Positions 22,715 to 34,159 of a DNA stretch of 45,088 nt are shown one piece after another (the stretch's first letter is position 1; the number at the start of each line of letters is the position of its first letter). The DNA is taken from the NCBI GenBank assembly GCA_001970855.1, contig LSSN01003951.1:1-45088 (forward strand), in the 5' to 3' direction. Both the position numbers and the translations under genes were made by a program. The notes beneath the pieces are model-generated. The model was given only the letters and a program-made list of their open reading frames with translations. It searched no databases and was not told the DNA's origin. The DNA is from Smittium culicis (Eukaryota; Kickxellomycota; Harpellomycetes; Harpellales; Legeriomycetaceae).

Positions 22715-24114
22715 ATGAACCAAGAATTCACCCCTTTAGACTCCTCAAACTTCTACTCTCTTCAGAATTCTGACGACTTCAACAACCAATTCATCCAACA
22801 TCTAAATTCAAACCAGAACTCGCAAGCAATTAATATCAGATCTAACCCTTTACAAAGACAGCTTCTAGAAGACTCTAAAAACGCTCTAAGCCCCATGTTT
22901 ATCAACGACTTCAACAATAGCACTAACCTCAGTGAGTCCTCCTTCTCCCCCGCTAATAACGATAATTCTAAGAACTTAAACGACATTATCCAACAAAATA
23001 ATAACTCAAACTTCTTATTCTACAACTCCTTACCCTCTAACACTAACTCCGCCCTCCAAGGAATCCCCATTAGCAACCCCAAATTTAAACAATTCGATAG
23101 AACCCCCCTCGCTCAAGCTGACAGCCCCTACTCCATCGATAACGACAACTCTGCCATCCTCTCCTCCGTCAAAATTAACCATAACAACTCTAATTACAAA
23201 AACGGTATCTCCCACAAACTAGACATGTTCCCCTCCTTATTCGACGACGCCGCTGACCTCTCCCCCTCAAACAGCCTCAATAACAACAACAATATAAACT
23301 CTGTCTTTGGAAGTTACAACTCTTCCAATAATAACAATAACCTCCTAAATTTTAATAACAACAGAGTCTCCGAACTCAGAAATATGGCTACCAGCCCCCC
23401 AACTGATACCTCGGACCTTTACAGCACCTCCCTCCCAATCATGAACAACTGGCAAAGAAACTTAAACTTCCAACACCTAAACGACCTCCAACCTGTCCTT
23501 GAGAATAACTCTTTCTCAAACAGTCCCGGCTTCCCCCAATCAAGCCAAGCCGCATTCAGTCCTGATAGCCCCTTCTCCACAAGCTTCGACCTCAGAGAAC
23601 CTGAACTCGACGTCAAAAAGTAACTTACCACATCCCCCCCCATCCCTCCCTATTCCCATTTACTACCATTAATTTATCATTATTTATTAATCTCCATTTA
23701 TTTTCTATTTTTTTTTTTAGAGTTCACGTTCTTAATGAAAAAAGAAGACGCCGACGCGAAAGCCACAACGCTGTTGAACGACGAAGAAGAGACTACATCA
23801 ATGAACAGATTCAAGAACTTTACAACCTTCTCCCTGACTCCATGAGAGACCAAAGCATTAAACCAAACAAAGGCCTAATCCTAAGGAAATCTGTAGCTTA
23901 CATCAAAGAACTCAAAAATAAAATCCCTAACGAAAATTTAAATCATAACCCTAACGATAACCTCCAAAACTACCCTAACATGTCCTCTGGTCTCTCTGCA
24001 ATGCTCGGCGGCTCTGCCTACAACGGCCAATCTGGAAAAGGCCCAAATGGAATTCGGATCCCTTCCTCTCAAATATCTCAAAGCTTCCAAAACAATAATA
24101 ATGTCCCCCAATAA
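22715..24114 (+). CDS. bHLH transcription factor, class B (E-box binding)
   Basis: Two exons, 22715-23619 and 23721-24114, joined by a 101-bp GT-AG intron, give 432 residues. The N-terminal 300 residues are disordered and rich in Asn, Ser, Pro and Leu (for example NNNNNINSVFGSYNSSNNNN). Exon 2 starts just before the DNA-binding domain: KRRRRRESHNAVERRRRDYI, with His317, Glu321 and Arg325 in the class B pattern that reads CACGTG. Helix 1 (NEQIQELYNLLP), a loop, and helix 2 (KPNKGLILRKSVAYIKELKNKI) follow. The SHNAVERRRRDxIN and NKGxILRKSVxYI signatures are typical of fungal MITF/TFE/SREBP-like factors. No clear leucine zipper follows helix 2; the tail is Asn/Gly/Ser-rich. The target genes cannot be told. 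The coding strand is strikingly rich in C and poor in G. Confidence 0.9.
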
Positions 24115-25357
24115 ATTTTCTCATTTTTTTTCCCCCCTTCAAAGAATGAAAAAAATGATTCATCTATACAATCATCTCTAATTACTTGTTCTTGTTCATC
24201 TCGTATTAAAGAAAAAAAAAGGATCTCTACTTCCTCTTTCTCTTCCTTCACTTTATTTTTTCCTCGGTGGAGTAATCAGGGAATGTGTAAAGGGTGTAGG
24301 ACGTAGGATTTTTGCTCATCCTTCTACAGATGTTTTGTAATTCTTACCCATACTTCTATTTTTTTTGGTCATTTTCAATTTAGCTATATGCAAACATCTC
24401 AAGATCCTTTTCTTTTCTCTTGCTTTTCTTCTCTTTTCTTTAAAAACATCAACTATCCCGCATTCATTACTCCATTTCAATCTTGTACTATTTTCCCTCT
24501 CCCATCATCATATTATCTTTTGGTAGTCATACTCTTTTTTTTTTATATTTTCAAAATATCTGCCTCCCACTTCCAGACTTCAGCGCTGACGCTCTCTATT
24601 AAGAGAAATGATAACGGGTAAAAATTTTCCCAACCACTCTTCTATAACCACAATTTCCAACGAGAAATATCACATACTATTTCGGTTATTTCATATACAA
24701 CTCGATCTTTTCTTATTGAACTTGTTAACTGGTCGCATAGTGTACTTCCTCTATCCAAAGTAAAAATAAGATAAAAAGTATATTGTATTCACCCAACTTG
24801 ATTCTTTACATCAACTTTTTAAAGATCCGTTGCTTTTTATTTCGCGAATCCCTTTATGTATGTATATATGTATTTTTTCGAATTTTGGATTTTGGATAGA
24901 GCAGTTGCATCATTGAAATCAGGCGTTTAAGGTGATGGGCGCCGTTGCCCAGCGTACGATAAGATGGATGCATCTTTCTTCTTCTTAGGAACGGGAATCT
25001 CTATTTTTTTTTTTGCCTGCACTTAAAAAACTCATGTCGAGTTTTTATCTGGTCCAAGCAATTCCATATATTCCTTCATTTTTTTTATTATTTTTTCCAC
25101 ACAATTAAATATCTATTAACTTTTTTCTCGTATTGTCTTTTAAATTGATTTTATAGTTTACTTTTCAAATACTTTCTAAATAAAACAAAAAAAAACTATT
25201 TAGCAATGTTTATTTTTAATTCACTTTATAGATATAATATTTTTTTTATTAGAGGTTATGAATGTGTAATTAACTTTTTTTATCTCATTATAAAAAAATA
25301 AAAACATTGTGGGTGAAAAATTAAGTGAATTCAAGTAAAAAAGCAGTATTAAAGGCA
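24115..25357. other. Convergent intergenic region bHLH/UMP1
   Basis: 1.24 kb between the 3' ends of two convergent genes. It is pyrimidine-rich up to about 24600. A GC-richer patch at 24895-25010 with paired segments and a T-run may be an RNA gene (see that entry). No ORF is supported. Confidence 0.5.
24895..25010 (+). ncRNA. Candidate small structured transcript (weak)
   Basis: In an AT-rich spacer, a patch of higher GC carries a perfect hairpin TGGGC-GCCGTT-GCCCA (24936-24951). Around it an outer pairing TGCATC (24906-24911) with GATGCA (24967-24972) is possible. A TATATA box lies at 24863-24868, about 30 bp before the proposed start, and a run of 11 T at 25004-25014 would terminate RNA polymerase III. 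It does not contain the U6 ACAGAGA motif and I could not assign it to U1, U2, U4, U5, SRP, RNase P or MRP RNA. This is inference only. Confidence 0.22.
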
Positions 25358-26119
25358 TCAGAGTCTGAGATCTTTGACGATGGTTGCGTGCACGTCATTT
25401 AGTCTCTTGTCGGAAACGTCTAAAATAAGGGCAAAGCATAAAAGCATGCATAGATTAGAAGGTGTGCGTTATACAAAAATATAAATTAGAATATAAAAAA
25501 AATTTTTATAGGGTAACAAAATATAGATAGGTTGGGGAAGCGAGGTGAAGTAAAGTTTGAAGTTACCATAAAGAATGTCTTCAACATTGATGGTCTCATC
25601 TTGACCATTCAGCACGTCCATATGCAAATTGGACACTGGAGTCAAAAAACCAGGTCGGTTTGGCTACTCACGAGAAAACCAATTAATATAAATTCCACAA
25701 CAAATAAATATAATCGTACAAATCTAATTAATATTTAAATACCTTGGAGGTGGAGTACAGATCGAGCATTGTTCTAAGTGGCATGTGCGAGCCAAAAACT
25801 TGTTTTTGCAATTCGAGTTTTTGTTGCAAAGCATTCAGTTTGCTCTAAATTAAATTAAATCAAAATTAATTAAATCAATTCACCTCCCAACGTAATATTC
25901 TATTATAAATAATCATAAATAGTAAAACCATGCAAGTAATACAAAAGCTTAAGGGAGAATAAAGAAAATCATGGGGGGGGAGGGGGAGGCAGGATAACTT
26001 ACATTTTTCAGGTGGATTTCGAACTCGCTAAGCCCTTCAATAGATTGATCGACTCTCATCGGCCCATTGGTGATCGTGTCGTTGACACCATAGTAGTTTG
26101 CAGAGTTGTTTTGGGACAT
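25358..26119 (-). CDS. UMP1: Proteasome maturation factor UMP1/POMP
   Basis: Four exons on the minus strand, 26119-26003, 25844-25743, 25663-25567 and 25419-25358, with GT-AG junctions give 125 residues. Ump1 is a chaperone of the half-20S proteasome and is degraded when assembly completes. The N-terminus has YYGVNDTITNGPM, like the YGxxDTL motif of fungal Ump1. Then come GLSEFEIHLKN, LNALQQKLELQKQVFGSHMP and LRTMLDL, matching the family's NxLxxxFG-x-x-x-P segment. The strongest match is SNLHMDVLNGQDETINVEDI (compare the LDVLRGNDETIGFEDIL stretch in human POMP). The last exon gives DVHATIVKDLRL and a TGA stop. Length fits the family (about 140). Intron 1 opens with a C-run on the coding strand (complement of 25974-25990). 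Divergent from PRP22. Confidence 0.9.
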
Positions 26120-26816
26120 CTTGTTAGTACACTGTTTCTTTCTTTCGTTCTTTCTTTATTTGTTTTCTTTTTATACTCGAATCAAAATATAAATACCTTT
26201 TGGTACGAGAAAGCTATAGTTTTTCTTTTTCTTAATTATTTATTTTGAGTTTTGCAGCTAATCTTCAAGACGGAAATACGTCATTTTCTATTTATTTATT
26301 TTTTACTCGTCTAATCCTCATAGTACTAATTTTTCCATTCGTTAGGTCCTGATTTCAAGCGGCCAATAATTATATACTATTTGGATTTATACCCAATAAT
26401 TCGTGTTTATTAAATTGTTGTAGTTGAGTCTTTTGGCCAATAGATTGTAATTACAATTCCTACAAACAAAACTTCTTTTTTTTTTAATAAATAACAGATA
26501 GGCTAATTCCATTGGTTTAGCGGGCCTTTTTTCCTCTTTTAGTAAATTTTTTTTATTTTAAATGTTGTTAGATTTTAGCTATCTTTAATTTTTTTTAAAT
26601 CGCAATAACAAACTTTCTATTAGCACCAAATGTTTTCTTTATAAAAATTGATCGCTGCCTTCAATTCATCCTAATTTAATTTAATTTTTTTTGTCGCTTC
26701 TATAACTATCCTCTTCTCCACCACTCCTTATTTAAGATATTACAGACACAGCCAGCTTTTATTTTATACCACTTTAAGAAGCTCAGCTTTTTGTTCTCGC
26801 AGATTCCAATAGCATC
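26120..26816. promoter_or_regulatory. Divergent promoter region UMP1/PRP22
   Basis: 697 bp between two divergent genes. CCAAT boxes occur in either orientation at about 26360 (GGCCAATAATT), 26443 (GGCCAATAG) and 26508 (CCATTGG). I see no GGTGGCAAA proteasome control element. The last 120 bp before PRP22 are C/T-rich and probably its leader. Confidence 0.5.
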
Positions 26817-29800
26817 ATGGATCCAACTTCAAAGATGACCGAGATCCAGAAGCTGGAGTATCTGTCTCTAGTTTCTAAAATCACAAACGAACTATTCAAT
26901 CATATAGGCCTCTCCGACAAGACGCTCGCTGAATTTATTATTAGCTTGAATCGCGAAAGCAAAAGCTTAGACCAATTCAAGGCGAAATTGGCTGAAGTTG
27001 ACGCTAATTTTCCCGACTCATTTATCCAAACCCTAAACAGATTAATTACCACTCTTTGGCCAAAAACTGGCGAAAGTTCCCAAAAAGAAAAATTAAACGA
27101 TCTCGAACCTAAAGATCTCTCAAAAAAGTTCCCAGGGCTCGCAATTCCTAATTCTTCGAATAATGTACCTTTTTTTTATTCTATTCTTTACCATTTAGCG
27201 CCAATAGTAATTCTCATTTTATTGTTTTTAAAATCATTCTCTTTTAGATACTAAAATCAAACACTATTAACGACCTCGATTCAGAAATCGATTCACAAAT
27301 AAACAACCTGGCAAATTTACCTAAAAAATCATCAAGATATGAAGGTAGCCGCCACCAAAGTTCGAGCAAAACATCTTATTCGCGCGATTATAATGATGAT
27401 CGCGACAAAAGAAAAGATCGCGAATCCAGTAGAGAAAGAGCTAGAAGCAAATATTCCACTACCGAATCAAGCTCGAATCGCTCTAACCGCAGAAACAGAA
27501 GCAATTCGCGAGATAGAAATAGAAGGCGAAGCAACAGCCGAAGTCTTAGTAGAGAACGTCGCAGCAGACGAAGGGATCACGATTCTTCTAGAAATCACAG
27601 CTCAATCGATGATAAGCCTGTTCTTTACAAAATTTATAAAGGTAAAGTTTCTAACCTTAAAGACTTTGGAGTTTTCGTCACTTTAGAAGGCGTAAGGGGC
27701 AGAATTGAAGGGATGGTACACGTCTCCTCTATTCAAGCTGGCGTTAGAATAAATAACCCAAAAGAAGTTGTTTCTAGAGGACAACCAGTTTTCGTCAAGG
27801 TCATGTCCATAATCGGTACAAGAATAGGCCTCTCTATGAAGGATGTTGAACAAGTCACTGGTCGTGATTTAACCCCTCACTTATACCCCGGAAAAGAAAA
27901 CGTCACTGTAGTATCTAATCAAAGCCAATTGGACACCATCGATGAATCTAAATCTTTGAAAGTTCGGGCTTTCGATAACGCCCGCAAAAAAAGAATATCC
28001 TCTCCTGAAAAGTGGGAGATCAAACAACTCATTTCCTCTGGCGTTTTAGATGCCGCAGATTACCCTGACATTGACGAAGAAACAAACGATGTAGCTTTCG
28101 AAGAAACTGAAGAAGAACTTGACATAGAACTCCGCGAAGAAGAACCTTTGTTTTTAAGAGGCCAAACTCATAACTCTCTACAACTAAGCCCAATAAAAGT
28201 TGTGAAGGCTCCTGATGGAACCCTTAATCGCGCTGCGCTTGCTGGAGCCGCTTTGGCTAAAGAGAGAAAAGAAATGAAATCACAGCAAATCCAAGCTGAA
28301 ATCGACAGTATAAGCCGCGATGTAAATGCTGCTTGGGTTGACCCCATGGCTGCCCCGGGTGAAAGAACTTTCGCCCAAGATTCACATAACCCACAACTAC
28401 AAAATAATCCCTCTGCAATGTTTGAAGGGAGATCGCGTGAAGTAGAGCAACCAGAATGGAAAAAAATTGTCCAAAGTAAAGCCATTACATATGGTAAAAT
28501 AACCGATAAATCTATCCAGGAACAGCGTGAAAGTTTGCCTATTTACGACCTAAGACAAAGCTTGATCAACGCCGTTGTAGAGAACCAGGTCCTAGTTGTC
28601 GTTGGTGAAACTGGATCTGGTAAAACAACCCAAATGGCCCAGTATTTGTACGAAGAAGGTTTAGCTCGGTCTGGGCGTATTGGTTGCACTCAACCACGTA
28701 GAATGGCTGCTGCTAGTGTTGCCAAACGAGTAGCTGAAGAAGTTGGCTGCAGATTGGGTGCAGAAGTCGGCTATACAATTCGTTTCGAAGACTGTACAAG
28801 CAGTGACACTAAAATCAAATTTATGACTGACGGTATGCTAATGAGAGAAATCCTTCTTGACCCTGACCTAAAATCTTACTCTGTTATAATTCTTGACGAA
28901 GCTCACGAGAGAACAATTGCCACTGACGTCTTGTTTGGCTTGCTAAAACATTCTGTTACTACTCGACCCGATCTAAAGCTCATCGTTACCTCCGCAACAC
29001 TTGATGCAGAAAAATTCTCTAAATACTTTTTCAATTGCCCTATATTTACAATCCCGGGAAGGACATACCCTGTGGAAGTTTTATACACTAGAGAGCCTGA
29101 ATCTGACTACCTCGACGTAAGTCTAATAACTGTAATGCAAATCCATTTAACTGAACCCCCTGGAGATATTCTCCTATTTTTAACTGGTCAGGAAGAGATT
29201 GATACTGCCTGCGAAATTTTATTTGAAAGAATGAAAGCCTTAGGTTCTCTTGTTCCAGAGCTAATTATTTTGCCTGTATACTCCTCTCTACCCTCAGAAA
29301 TGCAAAGTAAAATTTTCGAACCGGCCCCCCCTGGCTCGCGAAAACTAGTGATAGCCACGAATATTGCTGAAACATCGATCACTATTGATGGAATTTACTA
29401 TGTAGTAGACCCAGGTTTTGTGAAACAAAATACCTATGACCCTAAAGCTGGTATTGATCAATTGGTCGTTACTCCAATATCTCAAGCCCAGGCTAACCAG
29501 CGATCCGGAAGAGCAGGGAGAACTGGTCCAGGTAAATGCTACCGATTATACACAGAAGGTGCATATAGAAATGAAATGTTGCCAAATAGCGTCCCTGAAA
29601 TCCAAAGAACTAACTTATCAAACACTGTCTTGACTTTAAAAGCAATGGGAATAAACGACTTAGTAAACTTTGATTTTATGGACCCTCCTCCTGTGCAGAC
29701 CTTAGTTTCGGCCTTAGAACTACTTTATGCCCTAGGGTCGCTTGATGAAGAAGGCTTACTAACCCGTTTAGGCAGAAAAATGGCGGAGTTTCCTATGAAC

Positions 29801-30532
29801 CCTGAGCTTTCAAAGACTCTTTTGATTAGCGCTGAGTTAAAATGCAGTGAAGAAGCGCTGACTATAGTTGCAATGCTATCAATCGGTGGATCTATCTTCT
29901 ACAGGCCCAAAGAAAAACAAGCACTAGCAGACTCAAAGAAAGCTAAATTTCATCAAGTGGAAGGAGACCATCTGACTTTACTGGCTGTGTATAACTCTTG
30001 GAAAGCTTCTCAGTTCAGCAACAGCTGGTGCTTCGAAAATTTCATCCAAAATAGATCAATGAGAAGGGCTGCTGATATCAGAAAGCAAATTCTCGGAATT
30101 ATGGATAGGTACAAACAAGATATTATTAGTTGCGGCCAAAAAAATTTCACCCCAGTATGCCGTGCACTATGCGCAGGCTTTTTCAGGCATGCGGCTAAAA
30201 AGGACCCCACCGAAGGATATAAAACTTTGGTTGAAGGAACTCCTGTTTATATCCACCCCTCTAGTGCTCTGTTCAACAAAAACCCTGAATGGGTCATCTA
30301 CCACGAACTGGTAATGACTACCAAAGAATATATGCGAGAAGTTACATCGATTGAACCAAAGTGGCTGCTCGAAGCTGCTCCTACATTCTTTAAAGTTGCT
30401 GATCTTACTAAAATATCTAAAACTAAAAGAAACGAGCGTCTTGAGCCACTATACAATAAATACGAAAAACCAAACGAATGGAGATTATCTAGAGTCAAGA
30501 AAAACTCCCGTATCAGCCAAGCTTTTGGCTAG
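26817..30532 (+). CDS. PRP22: DEAH-box splicing helicase Prp22 (DHX8)
   Basis: Two exons, 26817-27164 and 27248-30532, give 1210 residues, almost the length of human DHX8 (1220). Prp22 releases spliced mRNA from the spliceosome. The N-terminal block [14 protein letters not shown]...[12 protein letters not shown] is diagnostic of DHX8/Prp22. An Arg/Ser-rich stretch (about 165-245) follows, then an S1 RNA-binding domain (about 252-325; [16 protein letters not shown]). The helicase core has [10 protein letters not shown] (569), [16 protein letters not shown] (666-669), SAT (698-700), [19 protein letters not shown] and [12 protein letters not shown] (867). The HA2 and OB-fold regions end the protein ([15 protein letters not shown]). 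All motifs are intact. The S1 domain separates it from Prp2, Prp16 and Prp43. Confidence 0.97.
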
Positions 30533-32130
30533 CGCTATTTTGTCTTCCCATCGAATTCCGCTCATTATTTTTATGTACATTTGGCTCTCTTTATTTTAAA
30601 AAACTTTTTTTTATTTTATTGACTAGTGCATTCCCTAACCCAATAAATTAACGCTAATTGACCTCATTTAAATAAATTCTCTCGCTTGCTTCATGCGCTT
30701 AATCACAATGAACCCTTTTATCTATTTTTAGCGTTTGTCTAATTATCAATGGCAGTATATGTATGTGTATGATCAAACAGCGAACTATCCTACCACAATG
30801 AATACGATAAATAAATTCCCACATAATATTTCATAGGTGTAATTCATAAATTAAAAAACCAACTAGTACATCATATTACACCAAAATTTAATAAACTAAA
30901 CGCAAAGAGCTTTTTTCTAAACTTATTATATTAATCAACATCAAAAAAAAATGTTATATCCAATAATAATGCTATATAATTTTCTTTTTACATCAACAGG
31001 TTCCATTAATTATTTATCAAAAAAAAGTTAGGCCAAAGTTGCTGTCAAAAACTACATAAATTCACGCCAGTTTTTATAAAGATACTTACTAGAAATAAAA
31101 AAACTGTTAAAAAGAAAGTAATAAACAAGAAGCTCCTAAATTGTTATAAAATTTAAGCGACAAAGTCTTAATATATATATAATATTTCTACAGATACTTT
31201 TGATACAATATAATATAATAATTAAAATTCAGTAACAGCTTATCATAGAAAAATTTGCCGCGATAGTGTTCTTTTTTTTTTTTTTTTTCAAATTCTCTTG
31301 ACTCTTTTAGTTTTACTTTTTACAATAGTATATAACGACAATAATTATATATCTTGCTTTACAATTCTTAGTTATTGCCATCATATCGGTGTTCTTGAAT
31401 TTAACAACAATAAGCAACTAACTCATTTAAAAATATACTAAAATAAAAAAAATCGCTCATTATCTTTTTTACAACTATTATTAAAATTCAACTCATTTCT
31501 TTAAAAAAGAAAAAAAACTTCAAGAAAAACCAAATCAAGAATTATCAACTATTACAGCGGACTCTAGCAAAAAAAAATCCAATAGCTAACAAAAAGCAGC
31601 AGGAAAAGGATTATACTATAAAGACCACAAAAAATTGTCTAAAAATTCTTTCAAGGGTCAAGACACTCCCAAAAACAATTTTGCTGAAGGAATTTTCTAT
31701 GCCTTAGACATCTAAGGAAAGTAGAAAGCTTTTATTTCAATTTTCCTTCAATCTGTTAAATACTATATAATTATCATTCACTTATCCTCAAAAAAATTAA
31801 AAAAAAGATGATTTTCTAATAACCTAAAACCATACTATTGAAATTAAGAATTTTATGAACAGAGTAAAAAAAATCGTACAAAAATATGAAAAAAATCTCT
31901 CAAACTCAATAAACTTCATTTTAATTGGAAAACGAGAACCGGATATCGAAACAAGGAACTATAAATCGATAGATGGAAATTTTTTAACCATTTTTGAATT
32001 TTTATTACTGTTTAATATATATACAATTAAAATAATTGTTAATAGTGAATTGCTTAAAACCATTATTTTCAAATTAATAACGTGGGTAATTAACTAATAA
32101 AAAAGCCAATGCCATATCAAAATTAAAAAT
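30533..32130. other. Gene-less A/T-rich spacer after PRP22
   Basis: 1.6 kb of very AT-rich DNA. The only ORF of note (31855-32097, 80 residues, Ile/Asn/Lys-rich) has no recognisable feature and is probably chance. It may include the decayed 3' end of the old LINE that becomes recognisable at about 32.1-32.8 kb. Confidence 0.5.
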
Positions 32131-32785
32131 CTCCCGGAGCATAAAATCTTAAAGGTATGTTTTAATGGGTTGAGATTCCTCATTTCTCGTGTGTGAATTT
32201 TCGACTTGAGACACTGATATTTTTTCGAAGGTCAAAGTGCTAGTTTTTACATTAGATGATTTTTTTGTTTTTACAGTAATTATCTTATTTTTTTAGCTTG
32301 CAATTGAATAAGAGTTACTGAATGTTAGAATAGGTAAAGATGCGTTGATTTTTTTTTTGATTATTTTTGAAAAAATTAGCTTGCGTTGTGTCTCAGCTGA
32401 TAACAAGCGTAAATCTCTTGATTTTTTGTTTAAATAATCTTTTTCGATGGAAACAGGATAATTTTTTCATGGAAAATAAAATTTCTTAGTAATTCGTTTT
32501 TTTTGGAGAAATTAGATAAAAATAGAGCTATTTATCTAAATACCAGAATTTTGAAAGTAGCATCACATTTTAAATTGATGTTTTTCCTATGATTGAAATA
32601 TTTCTACATTTTAACCATTCTAATTTGTCTATTAAACATTGTATTAATTTTTGTATTAATTTTTTTTCAATAGCTATTCTGGAAATACCATTTTTATAAA
32701 AAAAAACATTTATAAATGCCTAAATTTCGAGCTTCCTTAGGAGAATAAAATTAATTACTGTTCTTCACTGTTGATCGAGCATACT
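32131..32785 (-). pseudogene. Old LINE, 3' fragment (third of three pieces)
   Basis: On the minus strand this piece encodes the region after the LINE catalytic core: KLIQCLIDKLEWLKCRNISI followed by IGKTSI, then LSKFWYLD and RNFIFHEKIILFPSKKI. This is the 'L-x-x-W-x-x-R-x-L-S-x-x-G-K' and 'SKLWY' signature of LINE reverse transcriptases, aligning with LLSKLWYSAHIIPF...INDFIWSNKKM in the younger LINE. It stops at the left edge of DIRS-C. Together with 37863-38171 and 43758-45088 it rebuilds one element. The 3' end to the left of about 32131 is not definable. Confidence 0.75.
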
Positions 32786-32809
32786 AGACCTTTCTTCAGG
32801 GAAAAAGGA

Positions 32810-32976
32810 CCCTCTCCGATTGGTGGTAGGCTATTCAGGCTACATTCGACTTTATTGGTAGATATAAATATATTTTAAAATTTTTAAACAGTGAATATAA
32901 TAAAGTAAATAATTTTTTAAAAAAATGAATAAATAGCCCCACAGGTTCCTAAAGTGCTATATCAGCCATTTCTAAA
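32810..32976 (+). repeat. DIRS-C left inverted terminal repeat
   Basis: Reverse complement of 37670-37839 with about 10-15% differences. Shared blocks include CCTCTCCGATT, TTATTGGTAGATA, GAATATAATAAAGTAAA, ATGAATAAATAGCC and CAGGTTCCTAAAGTGCTA. Confidence 0.92.
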
Positions 32977-33063
32977 GCGGCATTTCGCGCTAATAAAAAT
33001 TCTTTAAATTAATGAATATATACAAAGTATGTAAATTTATTAAAAAATTAATCTAAATGAACA

Positions 33064-33611
33064 ATGAACAATGAACAACAACAACAGAGCTTTGAAGCTC
33101 TTCAACGCAAAATCCAGAAGCTCAACGAAGCACATGAATCTGGCAAAAACAAATACAACCTTATCGCACAAACTGAATATGATAAGTTAGGTCGAATTTA
33201 CGCTACTGAAGGCGATTCCTATTGCCGTGAAACATGTGATATGTCATGAAAGCAATGAATAGCTAGAAAAACACAATTGGGAGAATAATCTTGTATCCCA
33301 ATCGATTTCTTTAATCAATGGTGGACACCCAGCACCCAGTGGGGACCACTTCAAAAGCAACGAGCTCTATAAGAGTCTCAAGCTTAGCCAAAAAACTTAT
33401 GAAGAGAATAAAGCAATGGCAGATTCTGATCAAAAAATCCTCGACCTTTTCAGAATCGCAGTTCAAATCGAAGAATTCTCAAGACTCTTCAATCAGCTCT
33501 AAAAACCGACTAGAGCCGAAATTGAATCATTTTCTCAATAAATCAACGGAAACTTCCAAGATTTACTCAGGCTTGCGTTTAATTACGCGTACTAGTAGAA
33601 AAAGTTTATAA
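33064..33611 (+). pseudogene. DIRS-C gag-like region
   Basis: The first open frame (33064-33249) begins MNNEQQQQSFEALQRKIQKL, a charged helical start similar in style to MNNQVNN of DIRS-B and in the same position just inside the left terminal repeat. A second open segment (33318-33611) in another frame continues it. No domain can be named; the assignment rests on position. Confidence 0.5.
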
Positions 33612-34159
33612 TATCATATCCCAAAGATCTTGGATTCGAAAATCACACTGCAACCAGCTCTCCTGATACATAAAAACCTGAAATTCGCATTCTGACTATT
33701 CAGAAAACCTTGGAACTAATGTAAAAAGCAAAGAAAAACTGTAAAAATGAAAAGCTCGTAGGGATGGCTCTTAGCAGCTGAAGCTATTCCTCTCAGCAGA
33801 AAATAGAGTACAGTATTATCAAAGAAGCTATAAAAGCGTTGGGTAGAAAGGATAACTATTTTGAAAACAAAATTTCGTGATGAGTACGGCTCATGAAAGC
33901 GGCACAAAAGCCAATAAGCCTCAGTACGGAAATACCCGTAGTTCCAATAAATATCGAAATTTTAGAATACAATCTGAAAAAACGCCACAAAACTCAATAG
34001 GTCTTCGGAGTGACAAAAGAAAAAATCTCTAAACCATACCAAAAGTAGTAAATTTAAAGAAAAAGCAATCCGGAAATATCCAATGGATCAGCCGATAATC
34101 GAAAAAACACAGATAACGGGAAAAAATTAAAATCTTCATAAAAATATAAAAGCACCAGA

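Noticed and set aside
31855..32097. 80-residue open frame starting MNRVKKIVQ
   Set aside because: No recognisable domain, extreme A/T codon content and no matching features; a chance ORF is more likely.
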